From positions 1 through 54,067 of the forward strand of contig JASJFT010000272.1 in NCBI GenBank assembly GCA_030770425.1: 54,067 bases of DNA, given 5' to 3'. Made by a program: the position numbers and the translations under genes. The notes under the pieces were generated by a model. It had not been told where the DNA came from. It searched no databases and saw nothing but the letters and a program-made list of their open reading frames with translations. Positions 22,901 through 35,700 of the stretch are shown here, in pieces. How positions within the stretch are numbered: position 1 is the first letter of the stretch; the number at the start of each line of letters is the position of its first letter. The DNA is from Darksidea phi (Eukaryota; Ascomycota; Dothideomycetes; Pleosporales; Lentitheciaceae).

Positions 22901-25900
22901 TAGAAGTAGGGAATAGTCTTAGCGTTAGCTACGTCTATTATTTTTAGAGCTCTAGTAACTAATCGATAGCTACTTAGTAAGTAAATAGCTTTATTAATAT
23001 TAGAATATTCTATCTAATCTATTATAGCTTAGATAATTAGATAGATTATAAATAGAAAAGTAAGAATATTAATATAAAGCCCCCTCTATCTTACTTATAA
23101 CTTTCTTTTAATATAAAGTAAACCTCTATTTTAAAGTCTTTTCTTTAAAGAAAGGTCTATATTTATAAAAGTATCTAGTTTACTTTATATTAATATAGCT
23201 TTTTATTCCTCTTATCCCTAAATTATCTTTTATCTAGTTCTAAAAAATAATAAAGCTAAGGTTATACTCTTCTATTTAGATAACTAGTAGTATATATTAT
23301 TAAGTAAGCTACCTTTATATTTAGATAATTTAAACCCTACTTCTAAACTAATTTTAGAAATTAAATATTATATTATTATAAGATTCTACCTCGAGGTTAT
23401 TATAGAAGTTAGATAAAATATTAATCTTATTCTACTATAATTCTTTACTTTAATAGTCTAATTCTCTTTTAAAATCTATTCTAAGTTAAAAGTAATTATA
23501 TTCTATAACTAGTTCTAGTATTATAATACTATTATAAGGCTATTTCCCTTTAAAATAGATAGAAATCTTTATTAATAAGTTCTATAACCTAGAACTTTAT
23601 ACTAGATTATAGCTAGTAGTATAAGAGATAATCTATACTTCTTTAATATATAGTAGATATAGAATAAAGACGTATAGAAATAAATTAAGAGTTAATACTA
23701 GATAATAGAAGAAAGATCTTAAAATCTTCTATTAGACTTAAATAGTTAATAAGGGAGTAAGTAAGCTATTATCTTAATATAATATCTAGCTTTATATACC
23801 TTTAGACGGGAGGGTCTAAAGAATAACTAAAGAGAAAGAATTAGATTAGAATATATTTAAAAAGATTAAAAAAGCTATAGATATTAACTCTAACTTCTAT
23901 ATTACTATTAAGTAAATTATTCTATCTAAGACGAAATTAGAGTCGTTTAACTTTAAGAGTTTACTTAATTATAAGATAAAAACTCTTATTAATCTTTTCT
24001 AAATATATTTCTTATACTATAATATAGCTATATTCTAATAATCTATTTAGAAGAATATCGTCGAATACTTAGACTTAACTAGTTAGGATATTAATACTCT
24101 TTATATATATATATAGGTCTTAAATTTAAAAATATAAATTATATACTAGAGCTATATTCTAATATATACTCTTAGTAGAATATACTTAAGTAGCTATTAT
24201 AATAGATACTTAAGGTACTCGATTACCTTATATTTTAAGGACTATACTATTAAGATATTAAGTCTAATAATATTCTCTATATATTAATAAATAATTATAA
24301 ATATCTTTTCTAATTAGTAAACTTTAGCTTTATAAACTATAAGAATTTAGTATATATATACTATAATTCTTTAATATTTATAACTTTTGAGATATACTAT
24401 TATAACTACTTTTAAATACTAAAATTAAATATATAATCCCTCTTTATTAGTATTATTAGTATTATCTATCTAGTAGAATTTAATAGTAAGAGGTTTAGAT
24501 ATTATAAAGAAATATTTAATTAAATTAAAATTACTATCTTTAAAATTCTTATTCTTAGTTCTATAGTATATAAAGATCTAGTATTATAAGTCTTTATAGT
24601 ATAAATACTTATCTAATACTTTAAAGATAATAGATTAATAATACTATAAGAATAGATTAGACTAATATCTATTCTAGGTAATAGTCTAAGTTAATTATAA
24701 GATTTAAATCTCTTAAATACCTAAATAAAAGTATAAGTAAGAGTAGATACTAATATTAAATATAGCTATCTAGTCTTCTCTTTATAATTAATAAATTATA
24801 AAGGTAAAATATATTTAAACCTATTTAAAAATTATATTAGAAAATATAAGAAAAGGATTTCTAGTATATTTCTATAGTTTATTTAGCTAAATATAGAAGA
24901 TATATATTAGTAACTATATAGAAGTTAATAGTAATAGATATAATAAAGAAATATAATATCGATTATATAGAATCGAACGTAGTTAATTAATATTATAATA
25001 CTATTATATTATAGTACTTCTTAAATAATAATAAAATAAAGATTAGTTTAATAATTAATATTATAATATAATTTATTTATACTTAAGCTAGTTCTTTACT
25101 TAATATTCTTAGTACTAGTCTTATAGTCTTCTAAAAGACTACTAGAAATTATTAACCTTATAGATAAAGTAGATAAATACCTCTATTATATTAATCTATA
25201 GATATATTAGATAGAAATATTATAGAACTAATAGAGTAAATTTATTAATTATATTCTTAGTTTAGCGATAATATCTTATTAAAAGTATTAGCTAGAGTCT
25301 ATTCTTACTATTTAATATATAGGAAGATCTATATAATCTTAGTATTTAATACTCTTCTTAAGTTATATACTAGGTAATACTTTTAGTTAATAATAACGAT
25401 AATAAAGATATATATAAAAGTTCTAGTCTATTTTATATAAATTCTCTTATTATCTATCTTTTATATAAATTCTTAAGGGCTAGTAGTTTATTATACTATA
25501 ATTTAGCTTATTTCTAGTTTACTAATATTATTAAAAAATAGGTAATATCTTATAATAAAGTATTATTATTAATCTTTTATAAAGAAGGATTCTTAGATTA
25601 AATATAACTTATATTAACTAGGGTAGAAATAGTTAAATAAGAATTTATAAATAATATATAATTATATATTATAATATTTAAAAGTATATATTAGTTAAAT
25701 AAAGTCTAATAATAAATTATTATTCTTATTTAATATTAGCTATCTTAGATATATAAGATTTCTAAGTAACTAACCCTAGAATAACTAATTAGATAATACT
25801 AGTATTAAGTATAAGATAGTAAGAAGATTACTCCTAAGTTATTAGAGGGCTTAAAGTATTAAGTATTAGTAAAATTTTATACTAATAATTTTAAACTAGA

Positions 25901-26550
25901 TAAATTCTAACCTAGTCTTTAATTATACTATACTATAGATATAAAGTCTTAAATATTACTCTTTATACTTTTATATATATTTATACTTTTTTTAGTTTCT
26001 TAAATTTATATTCTTATAATCTTTCTATAATATCTTATCTTACTTATAGAAGTTTATTATATCTATTAGCTATTTTATTATAATAATTATTACGCTTTCT
26101 ATATATTATTAGATTAAATAACTACTCTATTAGAATATTATTATAATATTATTATATATTATCTTCTAGATAGCTCTCTAAACTATCTAAAGAAGTTACT
26201 TTAAAATATAGAATAGTTCTACTTCTTAATCTTTAATTTATATAATAATACTAATAACTCTAAATAAGATTACTAAAAGATAATATTTTATCTTCTAATT
26301 ATTTTAATAGAAGTAGAAGTAGCTCTTATTCTTTAGTTAAAAATTAATAGTTATAATATAGTATTTAAGCTAATACTTCTTTTTAAATATATTTAAAAAG
26401 AAAACTTTAACTATAATTACTATTATTTACTAATAAAGCTTATTATCTATAATATATCCGATTCTAAGATCTAAAGTATAGTATTTAATCTTATTATTAT
26501 ACTTATCTAAGTAACGTCTCTTATAAGTATCTTCGCTACGTTTAATAGTA
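19981..26550. other. 6.6 kb of RIP-mutated DNA, no recognised domain
   Basis: Strongly CA/TG-depleted throughout; the one surviving TG I noted is at 24388. I translated parts on both strands with stops read as Gln/Trp and matched none to a named family. 20,830-21,560 is less A+T-rich and has a long coding-like plus frame (segments such as 'LYRLRRLEEKLIQGELLQKKK' split around 21,170-21,220), which suggests a former gene. No LTR pair, inverted repeat or tandem array was seen. Confidence 0.5.
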
Positions 26551-26559
26551 TACCTATTA

Positions 26560-28790
26560 TCTATTTCTTTACTTTCTAGTAAGGTACCGAATAGATATAT
26601 AAGATAGTAGAAAGAAAGATCTTTAAAAAGATTAAACTCTATATATATCGTAATATAGAAGAATTCTTTAAGAAATACTTTAAGAAAAAAGATTAAATAT
26701 ACTATATCTTAAATATCTATAAGCTAACTAAGGACTAATATATTAATAATATATAGATTAATCTTTCTAATCTATCTATATAGGTTAAAGTTCTAGACTA
26801 GTAATTCTAATTCTAGAACGACTTCTTCTTAAAGAAAAGATATAATTATTATATAATAATAATCCTAAAGAATCTTATTAGTATTAAAGCTAAGTAATAA
26901 ATTAATTTCTTTATAAAGTAAAACTATAAATAGCTATAGGATATAGTATATAACTAGAGAAATATTAAAGTAATTAATAAGCTTAAGATATTTAATAATA
27001 ATAAGAAGGGATTACTTCTCTAGATTAGTTAATATATATAGAATATTTTCTTTTATTAGTTAATATATTAGTATATTTACGTATTTATAATCTATAAACG
27101 TTAAATAAAAATTTAAATATTTAATTATTTAGAATATTATAGCTCTAGTATATTTAATATCTATAAAGAGTCTAAACGATTTATATAAATAATCGCCGAC
27201 TATATAATAATAAATAAGAAAGAATTAAACTTAGATATATTTATAAAGTAGGATAAGAATAATTACTTTATATATATTAAGTAAGATAGATTAAAAGAGA
27301 AAAAGAGGCTATAGCTTAACTTAAATTCTATTACCTATTAGTAGACTATTATCTACTATAGAATATTATACTATCTTATAAAGTCTTTAAAGTCTATAGA
27401 TTTTAATTATATAATTAAGTTTTTATAAATATTTAATAGATAAAAATTAGAGATAAATCTTCTTAGATTAATCTATAATAGAGGAGTTAGGAGTATTATT
27501 AAGTTAATTAGTTACTATTATATTATTAGTATTAATAAGATATACTTAGACTTAATATTTAAGAAGTTATACTTCTTCTAAAGTACTTTATATACTATTT
27601 TATTATTTTTATAATCTTTCTTTTAATCTTAATCTCTTAACTTTATTTCTTAATTATTTAAGAAGTTTTATAATTTAAGTATAACTAATTATAAGTAGGT
27701 AGAGGTATAGAATAAATATATTAAGTTTTCTAACTATCTAGCTAGAGTATAAGTAGAAGGATATATATACTAGTTATACTAGATTAGATAACTAATATAA
27801 TTATACTATAAGTTATAGTATAGTTACTATAGATTACTATTATATAATTACTATAAGTTTAGTATATAGTTATAGTAAATTAGTATAAATTATTATATAA
27901 ATAGAATAGTTATATAATATATAGCGCTTAGCTACTTATATTAATAAACTATTAAGAAAGTATAAGTCTAATAATCTTAGTTAAAAATTCTCTAAATAAC
28001 TAAGATCTAATAGTTAAAGATCGAGTTAACTATAGAATAAAGTTATATATAATATAAAGAAAGCTTAAAAAATAAATCTACTTACTCTTAATAATAGTTT
28101 ATATAATAATTATATTTTTTATAATCTTATAATTTCTTTTACTAATTAGATAATTTATAAGTATAAGAAGATATTAGAACTTCTAGAGATATTATAAGAT
28201 ACTATTAAGATTTATAAATTTTTATATCTTAAAGATAATATTTTATATTAGAATATTTCTAAGAATAATATTATTATAACTAATCTATAAAAGACTAGTA
28301 TTATAGAGATACTAATCGATCTAGACCTTATTAAAAAGCTTAGTAGTAAACGTAGTAGTATATATTACTATACTAATATAATAGAATTTATAATAATTAA
28401 AGTACTATAAGAGATCTTCTATATCTATTAGTATAATTTAGAGTTATTCTTTTATATACTTATCTAGTAGTACGTCTATTATAACTAGAATAAAAACTAA
28501 CTAGAAAATACTTTAATAGTAAATTAGTATAGTAATAGCTATTATAAGATTATAAGTACTAAATAAGAATATATATATATTAATAGATTTAAAGATATCT
28601 TAAAAGAGTTTATATTATATTTTAATTCTATTAAACTATTTTATAGAGAATTATAAGGGATTTTATTTCTATATAAAAAGAGCTTATTTATTAGAATACC
28701 TAAGGACTTAGAGATTCTCTATTAGCTAATTATTAAAGTATTTAATAAGACTATTAATAATATTAAGACTAAGAAAGAATAGAGTATTAT
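26560..28790 (+). pseudogene. FunK1/Sgk2-type fungal protein kinase, dead and LTR-split
   Basis: Relic of a fungal-type serine/threonine kinase of the FunK1 family, a family expanded in many ascomycetes and basidiomycetes. The N-terminal part is readable: 'EFFKKYFKKKD' near 26,660; 'KKGLLLQISQYIQNIFF' near 27,010; 'IFNIYKESKRFI' near 27,155; 'KKELNLDIFIKQD' near 27,215; 'VRSIIKLI' near 27,490 (family 'VKGVAKLIG'). A solo Copia LTR at 27690-27940 interrupts it. After the LTR come 'ILYQNISKNNIIIT' at 28240-28281 (family catalytic loop 'ILHRDISENNIIIT'), 'ILIDLDLIKK' at about 28309-28338 (family 'LIDLDLAK', the DFG equivalent), 'IEFIIIKVLQEI' (family 'VEFMAIEVLQGI'), 'ELQGILFLYKKSLF' near 28,660 and 'IPKDLEILYQLIIKVFNK' near 28,700. 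Without the LTR the length, about 660 codons, fits a full-length family member. Many TAA/TAG codons and the altered catalytic loop rule out activity. The start is approximate. Confidence 0.85.
27690..27940 (+). mobile_element. Solo Copia LTR (251 bp) inside the kinase gene
   Basis: Starts TATAAGTAGGTAGAGG and ends CGCTTAGCTACTTATA, like the LTRs of Copia-2. No internal element sequence follows on either side; kinase-like sequence does. Flanks are CTAAT (27685-27689) and TTAAT (27941-27945), a 5-bp target duplication with one C/T difference. It arose by recombination between the two LTRs of an inserted Copia element. It has the 21-bp segment present in the Copia-1 LTR but absent from Copia-2. 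LTR orientation as listed is that of the sequence as it reads in Copia-2's plus strand; the inserted element would have coded on the minus strand. Confidence 0.9.
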
Positions 28791-29369
28791 AATTTATTTA
28801 TTATATATTTAATCTTTTTACTTCTTATATTTAAAATACTATACTATTACTTATTATTTATATTAAAAGTATACTATTTATTAATAGTTTAAGTATAGAA
28901 GCTACGTATCTACTAGATAGTATATTATTTAATATAGATACTACCTAATAATAAACTATAACTATAGTATTAATATAATATAAAAACTTTATATTACTTA
29001 AGAAGAAATTATTACCCTACTTAATACTTATACTTTAATAATAAAAATAAATATACTTCTATCTACTTCTATATATATTCTCTACTAATATTAAGACTTC
29101 TTAAGAGCTAAAAGATTATAAATAAGAATATTAAAGTACTTTTAAAGCTATTAATCTCTTATTATAATTAATAACTAGTAAAGACTTAATAAAATCTAAT
29201 AGCTTTAATAATACTAGAAGCTACTATAGTTTCTTCTATAAAGTACCTTCTTTAATAAGTTTTATACTATTATAGGAATTATTTATAATTACTAATTATT
29301 CTACTAATTTAAATTTCTTCTTATTATTATTTTTTAATATATAGGGGTATAAAGCTAAAATCTAAAAAT
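28791..29369. other. RIP-mutated DNA downstream of the kinase
   Basis: About 580 bp, very A+T-rich, with no recognised domain, repeat or RNA gene. It may hold the kinase gene's C-terminal tail and 3' flank. Confidence 0.5.
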
Positions 29370-30410
29370 TATATAAATAGATATAGCCCTTTACCTAAGT
29401 TATATAAAAGTATTAACGTATTATTTTATATAATTTACGCGTTTAATAGTATAAATAGGCCTAATAGTCCTTTAGATATACGATTATCGCGTACTACTTA
29501 GGTCGTCTCGAAGGCTAAATAGCGGAACCGCTAAGCCCTAATTAGGACTAATAGCTATAGGACGTTTCTACGAAATAGCCTAGTATTAAATAGTCTATAT
29601 ATAAGGATACTAAATACTCCCTTTACTTCCTTACGTATACCTTTACTTATTAAATATAAGATAACTTCCTACGCCGTCTTCGTAGATTACTACTTTATTT
29701 TACTTTAGTCTACGGGTATACCTATACGTTATACTATCCTTCGTAATCCTAGAGTAGACGCCGCCTATATATACGAATATCTAGACTACGAACTTAATAA
29801 TATCGTTAACTACAATTGTACCTTCTAGAAGGAAGAATATAGTAAGCTTATAATTATAGAGCTATAGCTTATATATATAAAGGGTCGGTTCGTATACCTA
29901 TTAAATATACTATAGGTAGTATAGGTTTATTAGCTCGGTATCCGCTTAATATATATTAAGGTAGATAAGAATAATAAAAAGAACTTCCTTAAATAGTAGC
30001 TATTAAGACTAAACTAGCTTACTAAGAATCTTAGGGTTCTATAGAAAGACGAAGTAGTAGATTTTCTAGAGAGGGATCTCTAGATAAAGGAGAGTATAGA
30101 GTATATAGTAAAGGTACTTCGAGCTATTTATAGGTTTTAAGACATAAAGGAGATTAAAGAGATAAAGGCGAAAGTAATAAAGTAATAGAGGGCTAAAGCG
30201 GAGAAGGAGTTAGTAGTATAGGGTAAGATTAATAGAGACTATTCGATTTATATATATAGATTTAAAAGATAGTAGGGGGAAGAGAGAGGAAAGGGGAGGA
30301 ATAGTTATTAGTATTTCGTAGTAATTACTTGGCGTTAACGTAGTGGAAATTATCGTAGTATACTAGTCCTTTCCTATACTTAGTTAGTAAGATTGAATAA
30401 GAGTATATAA
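29370..30410 (+). pseudogene. Less mutated coding-like patch, identity unknown
   Basis: G+C and CG content are visibly higher than in the neighbourhood, and surviving CA/TG cluster here (29813, 29817, 30143, 30330, 30344, 30394). On the plus strand from about 29,590 a long frame is broken only by TAA/TAG at plausible Gln/Trp positions, with segments such as 'NPRVDAAYIYEYLDYELNNI' (near 29,745-29,805), 'NKKNFLK' (near 29,975), 'DEVVDFLERDL' (near 30,050) and a basic/acidic helix 'IKEIKAKVIK' (near 30,155) followed by 'EKELVVQGK' (near 30,205). The charged, helical C-terminus is reminiscent of coiled-coil tails, but I do not recognise the family. A small hairpin, TAGCGGAACCGCTA, is at 29520-29533, and the palindrome CCTAATTAGG is at 29537-29546. 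Confidence 0.45.
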
Positions 30411-32058
30411 TAGAATATTATATAAAAGAGTTTATATAACGGCCTAAGCTAAATTTCTTCTTATAGGGCTAGTAATTAATAAATTAACTTAGTAGACTAA
30501 GATAATAGATAATTTTTACGATATACTATACTTTTATAAACCCTTTAATTATTTTAGTACTAGAACTAAAAAGAGGGTATAATAATAATTAATATACTAA
30601 CTTCTAACTTAGCTTTTATTTAAAGAGATAGATATAAGTATTAATTATAATACTAAGTAACTATATATTAGAGAAATATTAATACCCTAAACCTTATTAG
30701 ATCTTAGATACCTAATATAGTAGATTTTAACTATATTATTTTATAAAACCCTTAGTAATTACTATAAATATAAGTACTATTAACTAAAGCTAAAAAGAAT
30801 ACTTATAATTTTCTAAATCTCTTAGCTTAGTAATTAGTAAAAGTCTATTAATATTAAAGACGTAAATATTATTTATATTAATATCTAGTTATTTAGTATT
30901 AGAAGTATAAGTAAGAAGTAAATAATTTATCTATATAAATAATACTAAGCTTTTTAAAAAGTTTAAGAGTAGATAGAATTACTTTAAATACTACTTTTAA
31001 TAACTTTAGATTATCTTAGAAATAGTTAGTCTAGATAAATTATAAATCTAAATCTATTTATTTAAAAACTAGATATTCTAGATTATATTAATCTTTATTT
31101 AACTATATTATATTATATAGGTTTTAGATATATAAGAATAAAATAATTTTAAGAATTCTATAATTATAGTATTCTTATCTTAAGATAATTCTTTTATTAT
31201 TAATAGTAATAGATTTAACTACGGCTCTTAAGTAATAGTAAGCTATTAATTCTTATAGTACTAGAGAAGAGCTTTACTATTCTTCTTAGATTAGGGGGTT
31301 AAATAGTATCTAGGCTTTAAAAATATTAGAATCTTTTAACTACTTTAGTAGCTTATACTTTTCTTTTCTTTCTTAAAGTACTTATCTAATATATAATATT
31401 ATATCTTCTAAAGAGATAGAAGAGTAAAATAGTATATATATACGTAACGGATCTTAAAGAAAAAAGAAAGAAGCTTTAATATTATAGATTAATAGTAATT
31501 ATTAGTATATATTTTAGTATTTATACTTTATATATTACTATTTAAACTTATTATTTCTCTTAACTCTTATCTTTAATACTATTCTCTAATTATTAACTAT
31601 ATCTCTATTTCTTAGGACTATATTATAAAGATTATAAAAGGTAATATTTTTAAATTAATAGATAAAAGATTATATAAGAACTTATTAAAGATTATAATTA
31701 TAAAAGCTAGTCTTCTTATTAAAAATCTAATTAAAGTTATAAGTAATATATTAAGTACTAATTAATAATAGACTTAAGCCTATCTATATAGAAAGATAAA
31801 AAGTAATAAAAGTCTTTAGAGAATATCTCTTACTTAGATATCTTTATAATCTTAATAGCTTAACCCTTTACTAATATTAATATAAGATTTTTACTCTTTA
31901 AATCCTATCTATCTTTTACTACTATAGCTTTCTTTACTATCTACTCTACTTATATCTTAATTATATTCTCTTAGCTTACTACCTTTACTAATTAAGATTA
32001 ATAGATAATAGTTACTTCTATAATATTATAACTATACTACTAGTATAGTATTAGTAGT
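30411..32058. other. RIP-mutated DNA, nothing recognised
   Basis: About 1.6 kb between the coding-like patch and Copia-3. A+T-rich and CA/TG-free; no domain, repeat pair or RNA gene seen on either strand. Confidence 0.5.
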
Positions 32059-32299
32059 TATAAGTAGGTAGAGGTATAGAATAAATATATTAAGTAGTCT
32101 AACTATCTAGTTAGGACGCGAGTAGAGGGTTTTATATATAAGTTATACTAGATTAGATAACTAAAGTAATTATTATAAGTTATTATATAGTTATTATAAG
32201 CTAGGGTATAGTTATAGCTAGTATATAGTTATAGTAAATTAGTATAAATTATTATATAAATAGAATAATTATATAATATATAGTACTTAACTACTTATA
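32059..32299 (-). repeat. Copia-3 left LTR (3' LTR, 241 bp)
   Basis: Starts TATAAGTAGGTAGAGG and ends TACTTAACTACTTATA. It pairs with 45233-45473; the two share an indel pattern distinct from Copia-2 (for example TATATATAAGTTATA after the GTAGA region) and otherwise differ mainly by transitions. Confidence 0.9.
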
Positions 32300-32625
32300 T
32301 ACCCCTCTTAGGTTTAAATATAGATTTAAAGCTAAAGTTTATTTATAAGTTTTAAAGTTTATTTATTAATTTTAAAGTTTATTAATTAATTTTAAAGTTT
32401 TATTTTTAAAGCTTATTATTAGCTAATAGATTCTTCTCTTCCTATAAGCGTAAGGAGCTATATTATAAGTTAAGAACTAGTCTCTATATTAGTATAGTAC
32501 TAGATAGATAGCCGCTATTATTATAATATATATAGGTTTCTTATATAATTAAATATCTCTAAAGGTATAAGACTTTTAATTTTACTTTATATAGTATACT
32601 AATATAATATTAGTATACTAGTTTA

Positions 32626-32709
32626 TTAGCTAAATAGTCTATATAGTTAACTAAATAGTCTATATAGTTGGTTAAAAAGTCTATATAATTAGCTAAGAAG
32701 TTTATATAA
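32626..32709 (-). repeat. 21-bp minisatellite in Copia-3, 4 copies
   Basis: Units at 32626-32646, 32647-32667, 32668-32688 and 32689-32709. The third unit starts TTGG and keeps a surviving TG (32669). Copia-1 and Copia-2 have three units at the corresponding place, so copy number varies within the family. Confidence 0.85.
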
Positions 32710-32799
32710 TAGGAAAATTCTTAAAGTTTAGAAGTAATATCTAATTCTTATATTTTTATCTAGGTAGTAATTTAGTAAGACTATTAGCTAGTTAACTAT

Positions 32800-35700
32800 T
32801 TAATAAAATATATAAGATATTAATATTACCTAATAGTACCTTCTAATAAAGCTAGTAGTAATAAATATTAATATATTATACTATAGTCTTAAGCCGTAGA
32901 ATAGATAAGATAAATACCTAAATCGTTTACTAGTTATTATAGTATAATAATTATTTATAATCTAGATTAAATCTAATATATTTAAATACTATCTACTACT
33001 ATATTAGCTTAGTATTAACTAATAAGATAGCTATTAGTTCTACCTTAATTATTAATTTTATAATATATTATTATAGTATAGCCTTCTAATTAATAGATTT
33101 ATTAAATAGAAAGAATATATATTCTTATAAGCTCTTCTAGATAGTCTTATAATTAATAAAGAAGGTATCTAATACTTTATAGAAGTTAGGTATTAGTTTA
33201 AATATAAGTTTATTAGTAATATATACTAATTTAATAAATATTAATATATTATAATATATTACTTAATTCTTTATATCTAGTAGATAGATAATCGTTTAAT
33301 AGGTAATATCTAGGTACCATTACAAAGGATTTATAAGGAATTTAGCTAGTTTTAAATAAGCTTTTAAGATATTTAGATAGGTAGCTTCTATTATATAGTT
33401 AATTAATCTAACTAGCTATATATATTATTACTTAATTAAATCTATTATTTTATTCTTTAAACGTATTAGTTTCTTAAGTAGTAATAATATAGTAGATAGC
33501 TTTAAATAGAACTTTAGTAAAGAATACTTCTAAGTAAACTTCTCGATATATATACTTTATAATAGCTAGATTAAGCTACTATTATAGTCTTTAAGAGTTT
33601 AAATACTATAGAAGATTTATAGTTTTTCTAAAGATTTAATCTTATATTATTATAATAGCTTATACTTAAATTTATATAGAGTAGCTATATATACTAGTAT
33701 ACTAAAAACGACGATATTATTAATAAAGAAGAAGACTAATAGCTTCTTATTTTTTTATAAGTAGGGAGTATTCTTAATAGATATAAGGTCTAGCTTTATA
33801 AGTATATTAGTAAGCTCTTTATACTAGAGTAATAGAGATATCTTTAAGCTATAGAGTACTTAGTATAGTTTTTATAAATAAAAGAAACTTATAATAAGAG
33901 TTTAAGAAGAGCTTAAAGAAAAAAAAGATAATACTTAGAATTAGAGAATTCTTTTAGCTAATAATAATAGATTAGTATTAATAGCTTAGTATTAGTAAAC
34001 GCGTTAATAGTATTATATTAATAAATTTCTATATTAAAGTAGACGATAATAGCTATTAGAGCTTAAAATATTTAAATAACTAGTATAGTAATATAGATAT
34101 TTTCTACTATTATTTATAGATTACTATATATATAAATCTAAGCCTTATATTTTAATAGATAGTCTTAATTATTAAGTTTATATTTATATATCTATATTAA
34201 TAGAAGAACCTTATTATCTTAAGTATACTAAGTATTATATTTATTCTAGGTTATCTACTTATAGATTTCTTTACGTTTAATTATTACTAATTCTTATTAT
34301 ATAATATATAAAAAGCCTTTCTTATAAAAAGATAATAGCTTTATTATATTCTTATAGTATTTTAGTTTTATTAGTAGCTCTATATATTTAAATCGTATTT
34401 TTAGTACTATTATTAAGATAATTATATAGACTAACTAGTAGACGTTAATAAAGAAGCTAGAGTTCTTCTATATAGACTTCTTCTTTATTACTCTAGTTAA
34501 TTCTTTAAGTAGAATATAATATTAATAAAAATTAATATCTATTAATTCTTAATATTCTATATAATTTAAATTAGGTTTAGTTTTATACTTATACTTTAAA
34601 GGTTAATATAATAGCTATAATAGCTTAGATAAAGCTATTTCTAAAACTAATAGATTTAGTATTAGGAGTTAATTTAATATAGATTCTTAAGTAGTAGCTT
34701 AAATAGTAACGTAAGTAGTAGTCTAAGTAGAAGCTTAGATAGTAGGTTCTATAGCTTCTATAAAAGCTATATATTTATCTTCTAATAAGATTTTTAAAGA
34801 AGTATCTTTACTATTTAGTATAAATAAATAATATTTATAAGTAAATTACTTTAGCTTAAAGTCTTAAAGAAGAGAATCTAAATTATCTTATAGTTAATAG
34901 AATAGATTCTCTTAAAATATAATATCTCTTATACGAATTATCTTACTATTATAAGCTTTACTTCTTATCTTTAGTATCTAGATTCTATAAATATTTAATA
35001 AATTATAGCTAACTAGATATTCTACTAGTACTTATAAACTAAGCTTATTATCTTTAAATATCTATTTATATAATATATAGACTCTATAACTATAAATATA
35101 TAGATAAACTAGTAATAGCTTTTTTTAATATATAATTTTAAATATTATTTTCTAATTTAGTACTCGTATAGATATTTAGTTAAATAGATAAACTACTATT
35201 TTATAAATCTTAGGACTAAGAGCTAGTAGAAGATTTACTATAATTTTTATTAAATAGCTTCTCTTAATTAGACTTCTACCTAAGTATTTAACTAAGCTAT
35301 TTTATTTAATAGTATATAGTACTTATATCTATAGTTTAATTCCTTTCTATAAATAATAGACTTATACTAAATTATTTAATAGATTATAACCTCGCTCGTT
35401 ATTAACTATTAAAAAGATAATAGTTATATTAAATTCTTATTTAATAATTTTATCTAGCTATTTAAGTATTATCTAAAGAGTAGATTTATTATACTTAGTT
35501 ATTATATAGACTATATATAGTTTTAAGAATAGACTAAATATATAGAATATATATTAATAGCTATTATAAACTAGTATATTAAGCTCGATTAGATTAATAG
35601 CTATAATTTTAAATAGTTAGCTAGTACCTAGTTTATAGCTAAATTAATAAGAGATAATCTAATAGGCTTTATTCTATAAATACTTCTTATAATAAATTAT

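Noticed and set aside
22500..26500. Non-LTR (LINE/Tad) reverse transcriptase
   Set aside because: I looked for an 'F/YADD'-type motif and its RIP products in the parts I translated and found none in a convincing context.
29590..30400. Crypton-like C-terminal coiled tail
   Set aside because: Charged helical composition is not specific; no conserved motif was found, so it is left as unidentified.
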